Assembly: GCA_020637595.1 (NCBI GenBank)
Contig: JACKKE010000013.1
Location: forward strand, 34,871-98,870
Direction of reading: 5' to 3'
DNA: 64,000 nucleotides
DNA from: Rhodobacter sp.
GTDB lineage: Bacteria; Pseudomonadota; Alphaproteobacteria; Rhodobacterales; Rhodobacteraceae
Made by a program: the position numbers and the translations under genes. Under the pieces are notes generated by a model. That model was not told the DNA's origin. It made no database searches and saw nothing but the letters and a program-made list of their open reading frames with translations. This document shows, piece by piece, positions 23,323 to 34,047 of this stretch. Every line of letters starts with the position of its first letter. Within the stretch, counting starts at the first letter, position 1.

Positions 23323-24672
23323 ATGCCCGTTTCCCTGATCCTTCTGGCCGCCGGCCAGGGCACCCGCATGAATTCGGACCTGCCGAAGGTTCTGCACCCG
23401 CTGGCCGGGGTGCCGCTGCTGGTGCATGCGATGCGGGCGGGCGCGGTGCTGGGGCCGGAACGGGTGGTTGTGGTCACCGGTCACGGGGCCGAGGCGGTGG
23501 CCAAGGCGGCCCGTGCCGAGGATCCCGAGGTTGCCGTGGTGCATCAGGCCGAACAGCTGGGCACGGCGCATGCGGTGGCGCAGGCGCGCCGGGCGCTGGA
23601 CGGCGTCGTGGGCGATGCCGTGGTGCTTTACGGCGATACGCCTTTTGTGCGCCCCGAGACGATCGAGGCGATGCTCGAGGCCCGCGCGCAGCATGCCGTG
23701 GTCGTGCTGGGCTTCGAGGCCGCCGATCCCGGGCGCTATGGCCGGCTGGTGATGGCGGGCGACAGTCTGGAGCGGATCGTCGAGTTCAAGGATGCGACCG
23801 ACGCCGAGCGCGCGATCCGGCTGTGCAACTCGGGTGTGGTCTGTGCCCAGGCATCGACACTTTTCGAACTTATCGACAGCGTCGGAAACCAGAACGCGGC
23901 CGGGGAATATTACCTTACCGACATCGTGGCGATTGCCAGACAAAAGGGGCTCAGCGTCGGGGTGGTGCGCTGCGACGAGGCCGAGACGCTGGGCATCAAC
24001 ACCCGCGCGGAACTCGCCGGAGCCGAGGCCGCGTTCCAGGCGCGGATGCGGGCCGAGGCGCTGGATCTGGGCGTGACCCTGATCGCGCCCGAGACGATCC
24101 ATTTCGCGCAGGACACGGTGATCGGGCGCGATGCGGTGGTCGGGCCGAATGTGGTGTTCGGGCCGGGTGTGACCGTCGAATCCGGGGCCGAGATCCGCGC
24201 CTTCTGCCATCTTGAGGGCTGCCACGTCAGCCGCGGCGCCAAGGTCGGTCCCTTTGCCCGGCTGCGTCCGGGGGCCGAGCTGGCCGAGGATGTGCATGTT
24301 GGCAACTTCGTCGAGATCAAGGCGGCGATCCTCGATGAGGGGGCCAAGGTCAATCACCTCAGTTACATCGGCGATGCCCATGTCGGCGAGAAGACGAACA
24401 TTGGCGCGGGCACGATCACCTGCAATTATGACGGCGTGTTCAAGCACCGCACCGAGATCGGCGCGCGGGCCTTTATCGGGTCCGACACGATGCTGGTCGC
24501 GCCGGTGCGGGTGGGCAACGACGCGATGACCGGCTCGGGCTCGGTCATCACCGAGGACGTGCCGGACGGGGCAATGGCGCTGGGCCGGGCCCAACAGACC
24601 ACCAAGCCCGGGCTGGGCTTGCGGATGATGCAGCGCCTGCGCGCGCTGAAAGCCAAGAAGAGCGAGGGCTGA
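23323..24672 (+). CDS. glmU: Bifunctional GlcN-1-P acetyltransferase / UDP-GlcNAc pyrophosphorylase
   Basis: A 449-residue GlmU making UDP-GlcNAc for peptidoglycan and lipopolysaccharide. The N-terminal nucleotidyltransferase domain has the signature LAAGQGTRMNSDLPK near residue 6; the C-terminal left-handed beta-helix (about 245-440) has hexapeptide repeats and the active-site region HLSYIGDAHVGEKTNIGAG. Three bases separate it from glmS, so the two steps from Fru-6-P to UDP-GlcNAc (with GlmM elsewhere) are partly co-transcribed. Confidence 0.97.
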   Translation: MPVSLILLAAGQGTRMNSDLPKVLHPLAGVPLLVHAMRAGAVLGPERVVVVTGHGAEAVAKAARAEDPEVAVVHQAEQLGTAHAVAQARRALDGVVGDAVVLYGDTPFVRPETIEAMLEARAQHAVVVLGFEAADPGRYGRLVMAGDSLERIVEFKDATDAERAIRLCNSGVVCAQASTLFELIDSVGNQNAAGEYYLTDIVAIARQKGLSVGVVRCDEAETLGINTRAELAGAEAAFQARMRAEALDLGVTLIAPETIHFAQDTVIGRDAVVGPNVVFGPGVTVESGAEIRAFCHLEGCHVSRGAKVGPFARLRPGAELAEDVHVGNFVEIKAAILDEGAKVNHLSYIGDAHVGEKTNIGAGTITCNYDGVFKHRTEIGARAFIGSDTMLVAPVRVGNDAMTGSGSVITEDVPDGAMALGRAQQTTKPGLGLRMMQRLRALKAKKSEG

Positions 24673-24675
24673 ACC

Positions 24676-26493
24676 ATGTGCGGCATCATCGGGATCCTCG
24701 GCAACCACGAGGTCGCGCCGGCGCTGGTCAACGCGCTGCAGCGGCTGGAGTATCGCGGCTATGACAGCGCGGGCATCGCCACGGTGAACCACGGGCGGCT
24801 GGACCGGCGGCGCGCGGTGGGCAAGCTGGTGAACCTCAGCGATCTTCTGGTGCATGACCCCTTGGCGGGCAAGGCCGGGATCGGCCATACCCGCTGGGCC
24901 ACGCATGGCGCGCCGACCGAGGCCAACGCACACCCGCATTGCTCGGGCCGCGTGGCGGTGGTGCACAACGGCATCATCGAGAACTTCCGCGCCCTGCGCG
25001 AGGAACTGGCACTGGCCGGCCTTGCGCACGAGACCGACACCGACACCGAGGTGATCGCCCTGCTGGTCCGCCAGCAGCTCGACGCCGGGCGCACGCCCGT
25101 GCAGGCGGTTGAGGCGGTGCTGGACCGGCTCGACGGGGCCTTTGCGCTGGCTTTCCTGTTCGACGGCGAGGAAGACCTGCTGATCGGCGCGCGCAAGGGC
25201 TCGCCTCTGGCAGTCGGGCATGGCGACGGCGAGATGTTCCTCGGCTCGGACGCGATCGCGCTGGCGCCGCTGACCGATCGCATCACCTATCTGGAAGAGG
25301 GCGACTGGGTCGTGGTGACCCGCGGCGGGGCCGAGTTTCACGACGAGACCGGCCGCCGCGTCAACCGGCCGGTGGCCCGGATCCGCGTGGATCAGGCCCG
25401 GGTCGACAAGGCCGGGCACAAGCATTTCATGGCCAAGGAAATCGCCGAACAGCCATCTGTTCTGGGCGCGGCGCTGGCGTTTCACGCCACGCCCGACGGC
25501 ACCGCGCTGGCGCTGCCCGAGGCGGTCGATTTCACCGACTGCGACCGGATCACGCTGGTCGCCTGCGGCACCGGCCACTACGCCACCCAGGTTGCGAAAT
25601 ACTGGTTCGAGCAGCTCGCCGGGATCCCGGTGGAAATCGACATCGCTTCGGAATTCCGCTATCGCCAGCCGGTTCTCAGCGAGCGCGGCGTCGGCATCTT
25701 CGTCAGCCAGTCGGGCGAAACCGCCGATACGTTGGCCGCCCTGCGGCATGTCGCCGGCCGGGTTGCGCGCACCATCGGCGTGATCAATGTGCCGACCTCG
25801 TCCATCGCGCGGGAGACCGACGTCGCCCTGCCGATTCTGGCGGGGCCGGAAATCTCGGTCGCCTCGACCAAGGGGTTCACCGCGCAACTGCTGGTGATGC
25901 TGCTGATCGCGTTGAAGGCCGGGCAGGATCGCGGGCGCCTGTCGGCCGAGGCTGTGACGGCCCATCTGGCGACGCTGCGGGCCTTGCCGGGGCTGGTCGC
26001 GCAGGCCCTCGACCGCGAAATCGAGATCGAGGCGATCGCCGCGCAGCTGGCCGAGGCCCGCGACGTGCTGTTCCTGGGCCGTGGCACGATGTTCCCGCTG
26101 GCGCTGGAAGCCGCGCTGAAGCTCAAGGAAATCAGCTATATCCACGCCGAGGGCTATGCTTCGGGCGAGTTGAAGCATGGGCCCATCGCGCTGATCGACA
26201 AGACCATGCCGGTGCTGGTCCTGGCGCCGCGCGATGCGCTCTATGACAAGACCGTCTCGAACATGCAGGAGGTCATGGCGCGGCAGGGTCGGGTGGTGCT
26301 GATCTCGGACCGCAAGGGGCTGGAGGAGGCGGGCCAGGTCTGGGCCAGCCTGCCGATGCCGACCGTGCCCGACCTTTTGGCCCCCATTGTCTATGCGATC
26401 CCGGCGCAGCTGCTGGCCTATCACACCGCGCTGGCCCGGGGCACCGACGTCGACCAACCGCGCAACCTCGCGAAATCCGTCACGGTCGAATAG
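24676..26493 (+). CDS. glmS: Glucosamine-6-phosphate synthase
   Basis: A 605-residue class II amidotransferase. C2 (MCGIIGILG) is the glutamine-hydrolysing nucleophile; the glutaminase domain has GHTRWATHG and RVAVVHNGIIEN; two SIS isomerase domains follow with ACGTGHYA, SQSGETADTLAAL and the C-terminal NLAKSVTVE. It makes GlcN-6-P from Fru-6-P and glutamine. Length is standard. The next gene starts two bases after the stop. Confidence 0.97.
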   Translation: MCGIIGILGNHEVAPALVNALQRLEYRGYDSAGIATVNHGRLDRRRAVGKLVNLSDLLVHDPLAGKAGIGHTRWATHGAPTEANAHPHCSGRVAVVHNGIIENFRALREELALAGLAHETDTDTEVIALLVRQQLDAGRTPVQAVEAVLDRLDGAFALAFLFDGEEDLLIGARKGSPLAVGHGDGEMFLGSDAIALAPLTDRITYLEEGDWVVVTRGGAEFHDETGRRVNRPVARIRVDQARVDKAGHKHFMAKEIAEQPSVLGAALAFHATPDGTALALPEAVDFTDCDRITLVACGTGHYATQVAKYWFEQLAGIPVEIDIASEFRYRQPVLSERGVGIFVSQSGETADTLAALRHVAGRVARTIGVINVPTSSIARETDVALPILAGPEISVASTKGFTAQLLVMLLIALKAGQDRGRLSAEAVTAHLATLRALPGLVAQALDREIEIEAIAAQLAEARDVLFLGRGTMFPLALEAALKLKEISYIHAEGYASGELKHGPIALIDKTMPVLVLAPRDALYDKTVSNMQEVMARQGRVVLISDRKGLEEAGQVWASLPMPTVPDLLAPIVYAIPAQLLAYHTALARGTDVDQPRNLAKSVTVE

Positions 26494-26494
26494 G

Positions 26495-27043
26495 ATGGCC
26501 AAGCAGTTCGCCGGCTTCGAGGATGACCACCTTCGGCTGATCGCCGGGCAGCAGATGTTCTTTGTCGCGACGGCCGCCGCCGAGGGCCGGGTGAACCTGT
26601 CGCCCAAGGGCCTGGATACGCTCAGGGTCGCCGGGGCGAACCGACTGATCTGGCTGAACCTCACCGGGTCGGGCAGCGAGACGGCGGGGCATCTGCGTCT
26701 GAACCCGCGGATGACGGTGATGTGGTGCAGTTTCGCCCGGCGCCCGGTGATCCTGCGCGCCTATGGCACGGCGCGGGTGGTGCACGCTCGCGACGCCGAC
26801 TGGGCCGGATTGCTGGCGCTGTTCCCGCCCGAACCGGGCGCCCGGCAGATCTTCGACATGACGGTGGATCTGGTGCAGACCTCCTGCGGCTATGCGGTGC
26901 CGTTTTTCGAACCGGCGGGCGAGCGTGACACGCTGCGCCGCTGGGCCGAGGACAGGGGCGAGGCGGGACTTGCCGCCTACCGGGCCGAGAAGAACACCAT
27001 CACGCTGGATGGCTATCCCACGGGGCTGCTGGACGATGACTGA
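26495..27043 (+). CDS. Pyridoxamine-phosphate-oxidase-fold flavin protein
   Basis: A 182-residue protein of the PNPOx-like split-barrel family. Features: VNLSPKGLDTLRV, LIWLNLTGSGSETAGHL, and RPVILRAYGTARV, typical of FMN- or heme-binding small split barrels rather than of true PdxH. The C-terminus has the DLVQTSCGYAVPFF segment. Substrate unknown. Starts two bases after glmS and overlaps the next gene by eight bases, so likely a passenger in the glm operon. Confidence 0.82.
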   Translation: MAKQFAGFEDDHLRLIAGQQMFFVATAAAEGRVNLSPKGLDTLRVAGANRLIWLNLTGSGSETAGHLRLNPRMTVMWCSFARRPVILRAYGTARVVHARDADWAGLLALFPPEPGARQIFDMTVDLVQTSCGYAVPFFEPAGERDTLRRWAEDRGEAGLAAYRAEKNTITLDGYPTGLLDDD

Positions 27044-27725
27044 CGTAACGGCTGACCAGGCGCTGGCAACACTGACCGCGCTGGCGGATCCCGCCCGCGC
27101 CGACGAGATGCGCGCCTATCACAAGATCGACCGCCCCTATTTGGGCCTCGCCGTGCCGCAGGTCGAGGCGCTGGTGAAGGAGTGGCGCGCGGCCTGCACG
27201 CTGGATGGGCGTGTGGCGCTGGCCTCGGGTCTGTGGGACAGCAACATCCATGAGGCGATGGTTGCCGCGGCGAAATTGCTGACCCAGGCCCGCATCCGCC
27301 CCGACGACAGCGCGGTCTGGGACTTGATCGCTGGCTGGGCCCAAGGGTTCGAGGGCTGGGCGGTGGCCGATCATGCCTCGGCCGCGGGCGGACGGCGGCT
27401 GGTTGCCGACCCCTCGCGCCTCGATACGGTCGAGGGCTGGACCGCGCATCCCAACATGTGGACCCGGCGCGCGGCGCTGGTGATGACGCTGCCCTGGGCG
27501 CGTCTGACCCATCCGAAGCCTGACGAACTGGCGGCGCGTCACCGCATTCTGGGCTGGGCCGCCGCCTATGCCGACGATCGTGACTGGTTCATCCAGAAGG
27601 CCATCGGCTGGTGGCTGCGCGATCTGTCCAGGCACGACCCGGATCTGACCCGCGCCTGGATCGCCGAGCATGGTGCGCGGTTGAAGGCCTTTGCCCGCAA
27701 GGAAGCGTTGCGGCATCTGGGGTGA
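27036..27725 (+). CDS. AlkD-like DNA alkylation-repair protein
   Basis: A 229-residue all-helical HEAT-repeat protein of the DNA alkylation repair family. The start MTDVTADQAL overlaps the previous gene by eight bases. Family features include PYLGLAVPQVEALVKEW, LWDSNIHE, the W-x3-D pair in EGWAVADHAS and the late DRDWFIQKAIGWWLRDLS; tryptophans and an aspartate in these places line the alkylbase pocket in AlkD. It probably excises bulky or cationic N3/N7 alkyl purines. Confidence 0.85.
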   Translation: MTDVTADQALATLTALADPARADEMRAYHKIDRPYLGLAVPQVEALVKEWRAACTLDGRVALASGLWDSNIHEAMVAAAKLLTQARIRPDDSAVWDLIAGWAQGFEGWAVADHASAAGGRRLVADPSRLDTVEGWTAHPNMWTRRAALVMTLPWARLTHPKPDELAARHRILGWAAAYADDRDWFIQKAIGWWLRDLSRHDPDLTRAWIAEHGARLKAFARKEALRHLG

Positions 27726-27733
27726 GCGGGTGT

Positions 27734-27858
27734 CGAGGGGGCTACGCGCCCCCTCGAGCTCCCCCGCCAAGGGGGGCCGTCGTCCATTGTCGCTCGGACC
27801 TATGGCGCAACAATGAACGCCCCCCTTTGGAAACCCCGTGCGTATTTGGGGCAAGATG
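27734..27858 (+). repeat. Composite intergenic element, copy A
   Basis: A perfect hairpin CGAGGGGGC-TACGC-GCCCCCTCG (27734-27756) begins eight bases after the AlkD-like stop and probably ends transcription. About 80 bases further on lies the motif CCCC-GTGCGTATTTGGGGCAAGATG (27834-27858). The same pairing of GC hairpin and motif occurs twice between 37.0 and 37.2 kb. Confidence 0.6.
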
Positions 27859-27886
27859 AAAGAGGCGCGCTGGACGGGTCCGGGGT

Positions 27887-28423
27887 TCAGGTCTGTGCCG
27901 GGAAGGGCCGGGACAGGTGTGCGGATCCTGCCAGGCCATAGCGGCGGGGCCAGTCGGCGGCCTTGGTGATGCCGATCCGGGGCCCGGTGAGGACAGCGCC
28001 CGGTTCGCCGGGGAGGATGGCGAAATCTGCGGATCCGAAGGGGCGGCCGTCATCGGCATCGGTGATGCCCAGCGCCTGTGCCAGCATTCCGGGGCCGGAG
28101 GTCAGCGGGCGCGGGCGGCCGCGGCGGGCGGTCATCTCGGCGATGCCGGTGACGGGTTCCAGCGCGCGGATCAGCACCGCGTGGCCGGGCAGGCCGACCA
28201 CGTTGAGGCACCAGTGAATCCCGTAGATGCGATAGACATAGGCGTGGCCCGCCGGTCCGAACATGCTGGCGTTGCGTTTGGTGGGGCCGGGAAAGCTGTG
28301 CGAGGCGGGGTCGTCGGGGGTATAGGCCTCGGTCTCGGTGATGCGGCCAGAACAGCCGCGCACGGTCAGCCGCGCGCCGACCAGCGCACGGGCAAGCTCC
28401 GGGGCGGGCAGGTCGAACCTCAC
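27887..28423 (-). CDS. 3-methyladenine DNA glycosylase (AAG/Mpg family)
   Basis: A 178-residue AAG-type glycosylase that removes alkylated purines from DNA. Catalytic region GRITETEAY with the water-activating glutamate, then SHSFPGPTKRNASMFG and AYVYRIYGIHWCLNVV, the DNA-intercalating tyrosine segment. The start is a GTG at 28423 that overlaps the stop of the upstream YjbQ gene (GTGA), so translation is coupled; no ATG is available at the family N-terminus. Convergent with the AlkD-like gene, both acting on alkylation damage. Confidence 0.9.
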   Translation of the reverse strand: MRFDLPAPELARALVGARLTVRGCSGRITETEAYTPDDPASHSFPGPTKRNASMFGPAGHAYVYRIYGIHWCLNVVGLPGHAVLIRALEPVTGIAEMTARRGRPRPLTSGPGMLAQALGITDADDGRPFGSADFAILPGEPGAVLTGPRIGITKAADWPRRYGLAGSAHLSRPFPAQT

Positions 28424-28836
28424 CGCAACAGCGCCGTGACGTCGCGCCGATGCGCGCGCGTGCGGTGTTCCACGAGGTAGATGCCTTGCCAGGTGCCCAG
28501 TGCCAGGCGGCCGTCGATCACCGGGATCTGCAGGCTGACGGGCAGATGCGCCGCCTTGATATGGGCGGGCATGTCGTCGGGGCCCTCCATCGTATGGGTG
28601 ATCCAGCGCATCGACGGGTCGCTGGCAGGCGGAACCAGGCGGTTCAGCCAGGTTTGTAGGTCGGTCTGCACGTCGGGGTCGGCGTTTTCCTGGATCAGCA
28701 GGCTGGCCGAGCTGTGGCGGATGAAGAGGGTGAGCAGGGCCTCGGCCGGGTTCTCGCGGCGGACCCAGTCGGTGACCTGCGGGGTGAACTCGTAAAGGCC
28801 GGGGCCGGAGGTGTGCAGGGTGAACCGGGTGTGCAT
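28420..28836 (-). CDS. YjbQ family protein
   Basis: A 138-residue YjbQ (UPF0047) protein. Conserved features are HTSGPGLYEFTPQV near the start, FIRHSSASLLIQENADPDV, the HTMEGPDDMPAHIKAAHLPVS split histidine motif and GTWQGIYLVEHR. Family members bind a metal in a trimer and can substitute for thiamine-phosphate synthase weakly; true role unsettled. Four-base overlap with the glycosylase gene downstream. Confidence 0.9.
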   Translation of the reverse strand: MHTRFTLHTSGPGLYEFTPQVTDWVRRENPAEALLTLFIRHSSASLLIQENADPDVQTDLQTWLNRLVPPASDPSMRWITHTMEGPDDMPAHIKAAHLPVSLQIPVIDGRLALGTWQGIYLVEHRTRAHRRDVTALLR

Positions 28837-29153
28837 GGGGCGACGATAGCGCCCGGGACGCGACGGGAAAAGAGGCCGGCGCGTGTGGCGGGTTCCTGCA
28901 GTGTCCGGGTTTGACCCGCAGAGGGACCAGCGGCTTTGGGATGTCGGGAGGGCGTGGCCGGGAAGGGGGCGCTGGGCGTGGGCTTTGCAGGGGGCGGTCA
29001 GCGTTCGGGAACGGACCAAGGGATGATGGACCGTGCGGCGCCCCGGAGGCCCGGCCGCCGCACGGCCTGGTGGCGTCTTCGGGTCTGGCCGCCTTTCGTC
29101 GTGAACGGGCGTGACGTCTTTGCAACGCTGGGCCATCAGCCTTTGCGCCCGCC

Positions 29154-29182
29154 TTGTTACGGCGAGCGCACTGCAGTAGAGC
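29154..29182 (+). promoter_or_regulatory. Candidate promoter of the outer-membrane barrel gene
   Basis: TTGTTA (29154-29159) and TAGAGC (29177-29182) are separated by 17 bases, 36 bases upstream of the ATG. The remaining leader from 28837, about 380 bases in all, has no gene I can support. Confidence 0.35.
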
Positions 29183-29217
29183 GAAACAGAACTCATCAGA
29201 CCTTTGGGGGACTGGAT

Positions 29218-29742
29218 ATGAAACTGAAATCTGTTGCTGTGTCGTCCGCACTCGCACTTCTGGTTGCCGCGTCGCCGGTCTTGGCCAGCGGCCCGGTCAC
29301 CATCGTCGAACCTCCTGTCGTCACCGTTCCGGCGCCCGTGCTGTCGTGGACCGGGTTCTATGCCGGCATCTATGCGGGCCAGGAAACCGAAATCACCAAC
29401 GACAGTTTCGTCGGTCTGCGCGCTGGCTATAACTATCAGGCGGGCCGCTTTGTGGTCGGTGGCGAACTCGACGCGCTGCGTTACTCGGGTCCGAGCGGCA
29501 CCGAAACCTTCCTGAACGCGCGCGGTGGCTACCTGCTCACCGACAACCTGCTGGCCTTCGTGTCGCTCGGCCGTGGCCGCTGGAGCGGTGGGAACGACCT
29601 GAACTCGGCCGGTTTCGGCATCGAGTATCGGACCTCGGGTCCGATGTCGATCCGCTTCGACTATGAAGGCCACAACGTGGTTGGCACCCCGGTGATGAGC
29701 GGCCGCCGTTTCGTCAAGCTGGGCGTGTCCTGGAACTTCTGA
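29218..29742 (+). CDS. Small outer-membrane beta-barrel protein
   Basis: A 174-residue protein with a clear signal peptide (cleavage after about residue 24, ASPVLASG) and a barrel of about eight strands typical of the OmpA-like/Omp25 membrane-domain family: SWTGFYAGIYAGQ, AGYNYQAGRFVVGGELD, NARGGYLLTDNLLAF, GFGIEYRTSG and the C-terminal RRFVKLGVSWNF ending in phenylalanine, the BAM recognition signal. The ATG follows GGGGGA. A strong terminator follows, and base use is less GC-rich at third positions, both fitting an abundantly expressed porin-like protein. Confidence 0.88.
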   Translation: MKLKSVAVSSALALLVAASPVLASGPVTIVEPPVVTVPAPVLSWTGFYAGIYAGQETEITNDSFVGLRAGYNYQAGRFVVGGELDALRYSGPSGTETFLNARGGYLLTDNLLAFVSLGRGRWSGGNDLNSAGFGIEYRTSGPMSIRFDYEGHNVVGTPVMSGRRFVKLGVSWNF

Positions 29743-29760
29743 GACCCTAACCGGGTTTTG

Positions 29761-29794
29761 AAAACGCCCCGCGGGGATCTCGCGGGGCGTTTTT
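29761..29794 (+). terminator. Strong intrinsic terminator of the barrel gene
   Basis: AAAACGCCCCGCG (29761-29773) pairs perfectly with CGCGGGGCGTTTT (29781-29793) around a 7-base loop, followed by T and TCTGTTT. This is the best intrinsic terminator in the window. Confidence 0.92.
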
Positions 29795-29836
29795 CTGTTT
29801 GCGGGCTGATTTTCCGGGTGTATCGGAGCCAAAAGC

Positions 29837-29862
29837 AAATGGCGCCCCGTGGGGCGCCATTT
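29837..29862 (-). terminator. Terminator of rpoD
   Basis: AAATGGCGCCCC (29837-29848) and GGGGCGCCATTT (29851-29862) form a perfect 12-bp stem with a 2-base centre, five bases after the rpoD stop on the minus strand, followed by a T-rich run (GCTTTTGG). Confidence 0.85.
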
Positions 29863-29867
29863 GAGAC

Positions 29868-31862
<1,995 letters not shown>

Positions 31863-31888
31863 GATTCCTCCGGGCAGGGGGGCGCGGC

Positions 31889-31960
31889 GTGATTCGGTAG
31901 AGTCGAGAGATAGCGACGAAAGGAACCGAATCACAGGGGTGAGGCGAAAAAAGTGATTCG
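31889..31960. promoter_or_regulatory. Three copies of an 8-base motif upstream of rpoD
   Basis: GTGATTCGG at 31889-31897 (plus), CCGAATCAC at 31926-31934 (the same word on the minus strand) and GTGATTCG at 31953-31960 (plus) lie within 72 bases, 27 to 98 bases upstream of the rpoD start. Adjacent pairs form inverted repeats with different spacing, so either a multi-site operator or alternative leader hairpins are possible. Confidence 0.5.
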
Positions 31961-31978
31961 CGGCGGGGGGTTCGGACG

Positions 31979-33925
31979 TTATGGCGGGCCGGGGCGCCGT
32001 TTCTTGACCCAGACTTCCTCGGATATCAGGCGATCCAGCACGCTGGGGCCATCGCCGCCGCCCGTGCTCGATCCGTCATCGACCTGTTCGGGGGCGGTCA
32101 GACGGCGCGCGCGCTCGCGCTCGGCCTGGGCCTGCTCCAGCCGCCAGGTCAGGCCTTCGTCGGCCAGGTGACCGATCTGTTCCATCGCCTCCAGCATCTC
32201 GCGCAGCCCGCCCTGGTTGGCCGCCAGCACGCGGAATTCGTGGTCCAGAAGGCGGCGGGCATCGGCCTTGTCGGCGCGCGCGCGCAGCAGCGGCAGGGTC
32301 TGCAGATGCGGCAGTGCCAGCAGCGCCGTCAGGGCATCGCCCAGCCGCTCGGCAACCGTGTCGGCCTCGGGCGGGGGGGACTGATGGCTCAGCGCCAGCA
32401 GGTCGCTCTGGACCTGCCGCAGATCGTCGCGGTGGAACTCGACGGTCAGCAGCGCGTCCGAGAAGGTGTCGAGCAGGGCCGGATGCGCGGCCAGCGTGGT
32501 CAGGATCGAGGCGGCGCGCAGATCCTCGTCGACATGGTCCGACCCGGTGGCCAGCAGCGATCCGCGCGTGCCGGGCAAGGGCGCAGCCGGAGCCCCCTTG
32601 CGCCCACCGCGCCGTCCGGCGCCGGGGATGAAGGGCCCGCCGTCCGAAAACAGCGCGCGGCGCTGCTGGCGGAACTCCTCGCCGTAATGTTCGCGCAGGC
32701 TGGGATCCTGGATGCGTGCCAGCAGCGCCTTGAGCCGGGCATCCAGCGCCGCGCGGCGTTCGGGGCTGTCGAACACCTGCCCCGAGATCTCGCGGTCCCA
32801 CAGCAGCCGGGCCATCGGCACCGCCCGCTCGATCAGCGCCCGCATCGCCCCGGCGCCCGAGGCCTTGATCAGGTCGTCGGGATCCTGGCCGCCGGGCAGC
32901 AGCGCAAAGCGCAGGCCCTGACCGGCGGCGACCAGCGGCAGCGCCAGATCCGCCACCCGCAGCCCCGCGCGCAGCCCCGCCGCATCGCCGTCGAGCGCGA
33001 TCACCGGCTCGGGGTGCATGCGCCACATCAGCCGCAACTGGTCTTCGGTCACGGCGGTGCCCAGAGGGGCCACCGCCCCCTCGAACCCGGCCGCGACCAG
33101 CGCGATCACGTCCATATACCCTTCGGCCACCACCAGGGGCTGGTCCTTGCCGGTGGCTGTGCGCGCCGGCCCGATGTTGTAAAGCGTGCGCCCCTTGTCA
33201 AAGAGCGGCGTCTCGGGCGAGTTCAGGTATTTCGCCCGTGCATTCGGGTCCATTGCCCGCCCGCCAAAGGCGATCGCCCGCCCGCGTGCGTCGCGGATCG
33301 GGAACATGATTCGCCCGCGGAACCGGTCGAAGGGCTGCCCGCCGTCGTCGGGTTTCGCGCAAAGCCCGGCCTCGACGATCAGCTCGGGAGCGATGCCGGC
33401 CTGGGTCAGATGGTGGAACAGTGCGTGGCGGCTGTCGGGGGCAAAGCCGATTTCCCAGCGTTCGCGTTGCGCCTCGGTCAGGCCGCGCCGGTCGAGATAG
33501 GCGCGCGCCTCGGCCGCCTGACCGCCCATCAGCTGCATGCGATAGAACCGCACCGCCTTGTCCATCACCTCGACCAGCGTCATGCGCTTCTCGCTGCGCT
33601 CGCGCTCGCCGGGGTCGCGCGCGGGCATCACCATGCCGGCCTCGCGCGCCAGGGCCTCGACCGCCTCCATGAAACCCATGTTCTGCGTCTCGCGCAGGAA
33701 GGTCAGCACATCGCCCTTCGCGTGACAGCCAAAGCAATAATAGAACCCCTTGCGGTCATCGACGTGAAAGGACGCGCTTTTCTCATGGTGGAAGGGGCAG
33801 GGGGCCCAGAAATCGCCCTTGCCCTGGTTCGACTTGCGCAGATCCCACGTCACCGACCGGCCCACGACCTGGGCGATCGACACGCGCGAGCGCAATTCGT
33901 CAAGGAAGCCGGGGGGCAGCGACAT
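31979..33925 (-). CDS. dnaG: DNA primase
   Basis: A 648-residue primase. The CHC2 zinc site has C43, H46, C64 and C67 (CPFHHEK and YYCFGCHAK). The catalytic core follows with FGGRAMDP, and the TOPRIM segments EGYMDVIAL and DGDAAG carry the metal-binding acidic residues. The C-terminal helicase-binding domain ends in a proline-rich tail. It lays down RNA primers at the replication fork. Upstream of rpoD, with 116 bases between them holding the rpoD control region. Confidence 0.97.
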   Translation of the reverse strand: MSLPPGFLDELRSRVSIAQVVGRSVTWDLRKSNQGKGDFWAPCPFHHEKSASFHVDDRKGFYYCFGCHAKGDVLTFLRETQNMGFMEAVEALAREAGMVMPARDPGERERSEKRMTLVEVMDKAVRFYRMQLMGGQAAEARAYLDRRGLTEAQRERWEIGFAPDSRHALFHHLTQAGIAPELIVEAGLCAKPDDGGQPFDRFRGRIMFPIRDARGRAIAFGGRAMDPNARAKYLNSPETPLFDKGRTLYNIGPARTATGKDQPLVVAEGYMDVIALVAAGFEGAVAPLGTAVTEDQLRLMWRMHPEPVIALDGDAAGLRAGLRVADLALPLVAAGQGLRFALLPGGQDPDDLIKASGAGAMRALIERAVPMARLLWDREISGQVFDSPERRAALDARLKALLARIQDPSLREHYGEEFRQQRRALFSDGGPFIPGAGRRGGRKGAPAAPLPGTRGSLLATGSDHVDEDLRAASILTTLAAHPALLDTFSDALLTVEFHRDDLRQVQSDLLALSHQSPPPEADTVAERLGDALTALLALPHLQTLPLLRARADKADARRLLDHEFRVLAANQGGLREMLEAMEQIGHLADEGLTWRLEQAQAERERARRLTAPEQVDDGSSTGGGDGPSVLDRLISEEVWVKKRRPGPP

Positions 33926-33983
33926 GGGGCGGTTCGGGATTCGGGGACATCTGATCCTGATATAGGACGAGCGGGGAACAAAA

Positions 33984-34007
33984 CAAAAGCCCGCAGGGCG
34001 CGGGCTT
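33984..34007 (-). terminator. Intrinsic terminator of the DUF4167 gene
   Basis: On the minus strand AAGCCCGC and GCGGGCTT (34000-34007 with 33987-33994) form an 8-bp stem with a 5-base loop, followed by TTTTGTTTTG. It lies 40 bases after the DUF4167 stop and upstream of dnaG. Confidence 0.85.
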
Positions 34008-34047
34008 CAGTCTTTGTCAGGAATTGCCGGTGTCGCGTGTGGGCCGA

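Noticed and set aside
24660..24680. glmS ribozyme or riboswitch ahead of glmS
   Set aside because: glmS starts three bases after glmU, leaving no room for a leader structure.
23071..26664. Open frame of almost 1200 codons on the minus strand opposite glmU and glmS
   Set aside because: Both sense genes are certain by motif and length; the antisense product has no recognisable domain and no ribosome site.
28914..29114. Possible small gene upstream of the outer-membrane barrel
   Set aside because: Low-complexity Gly/Arg sequence, no ribosome site, no similarity to a known small protein; treated as leader DNA.
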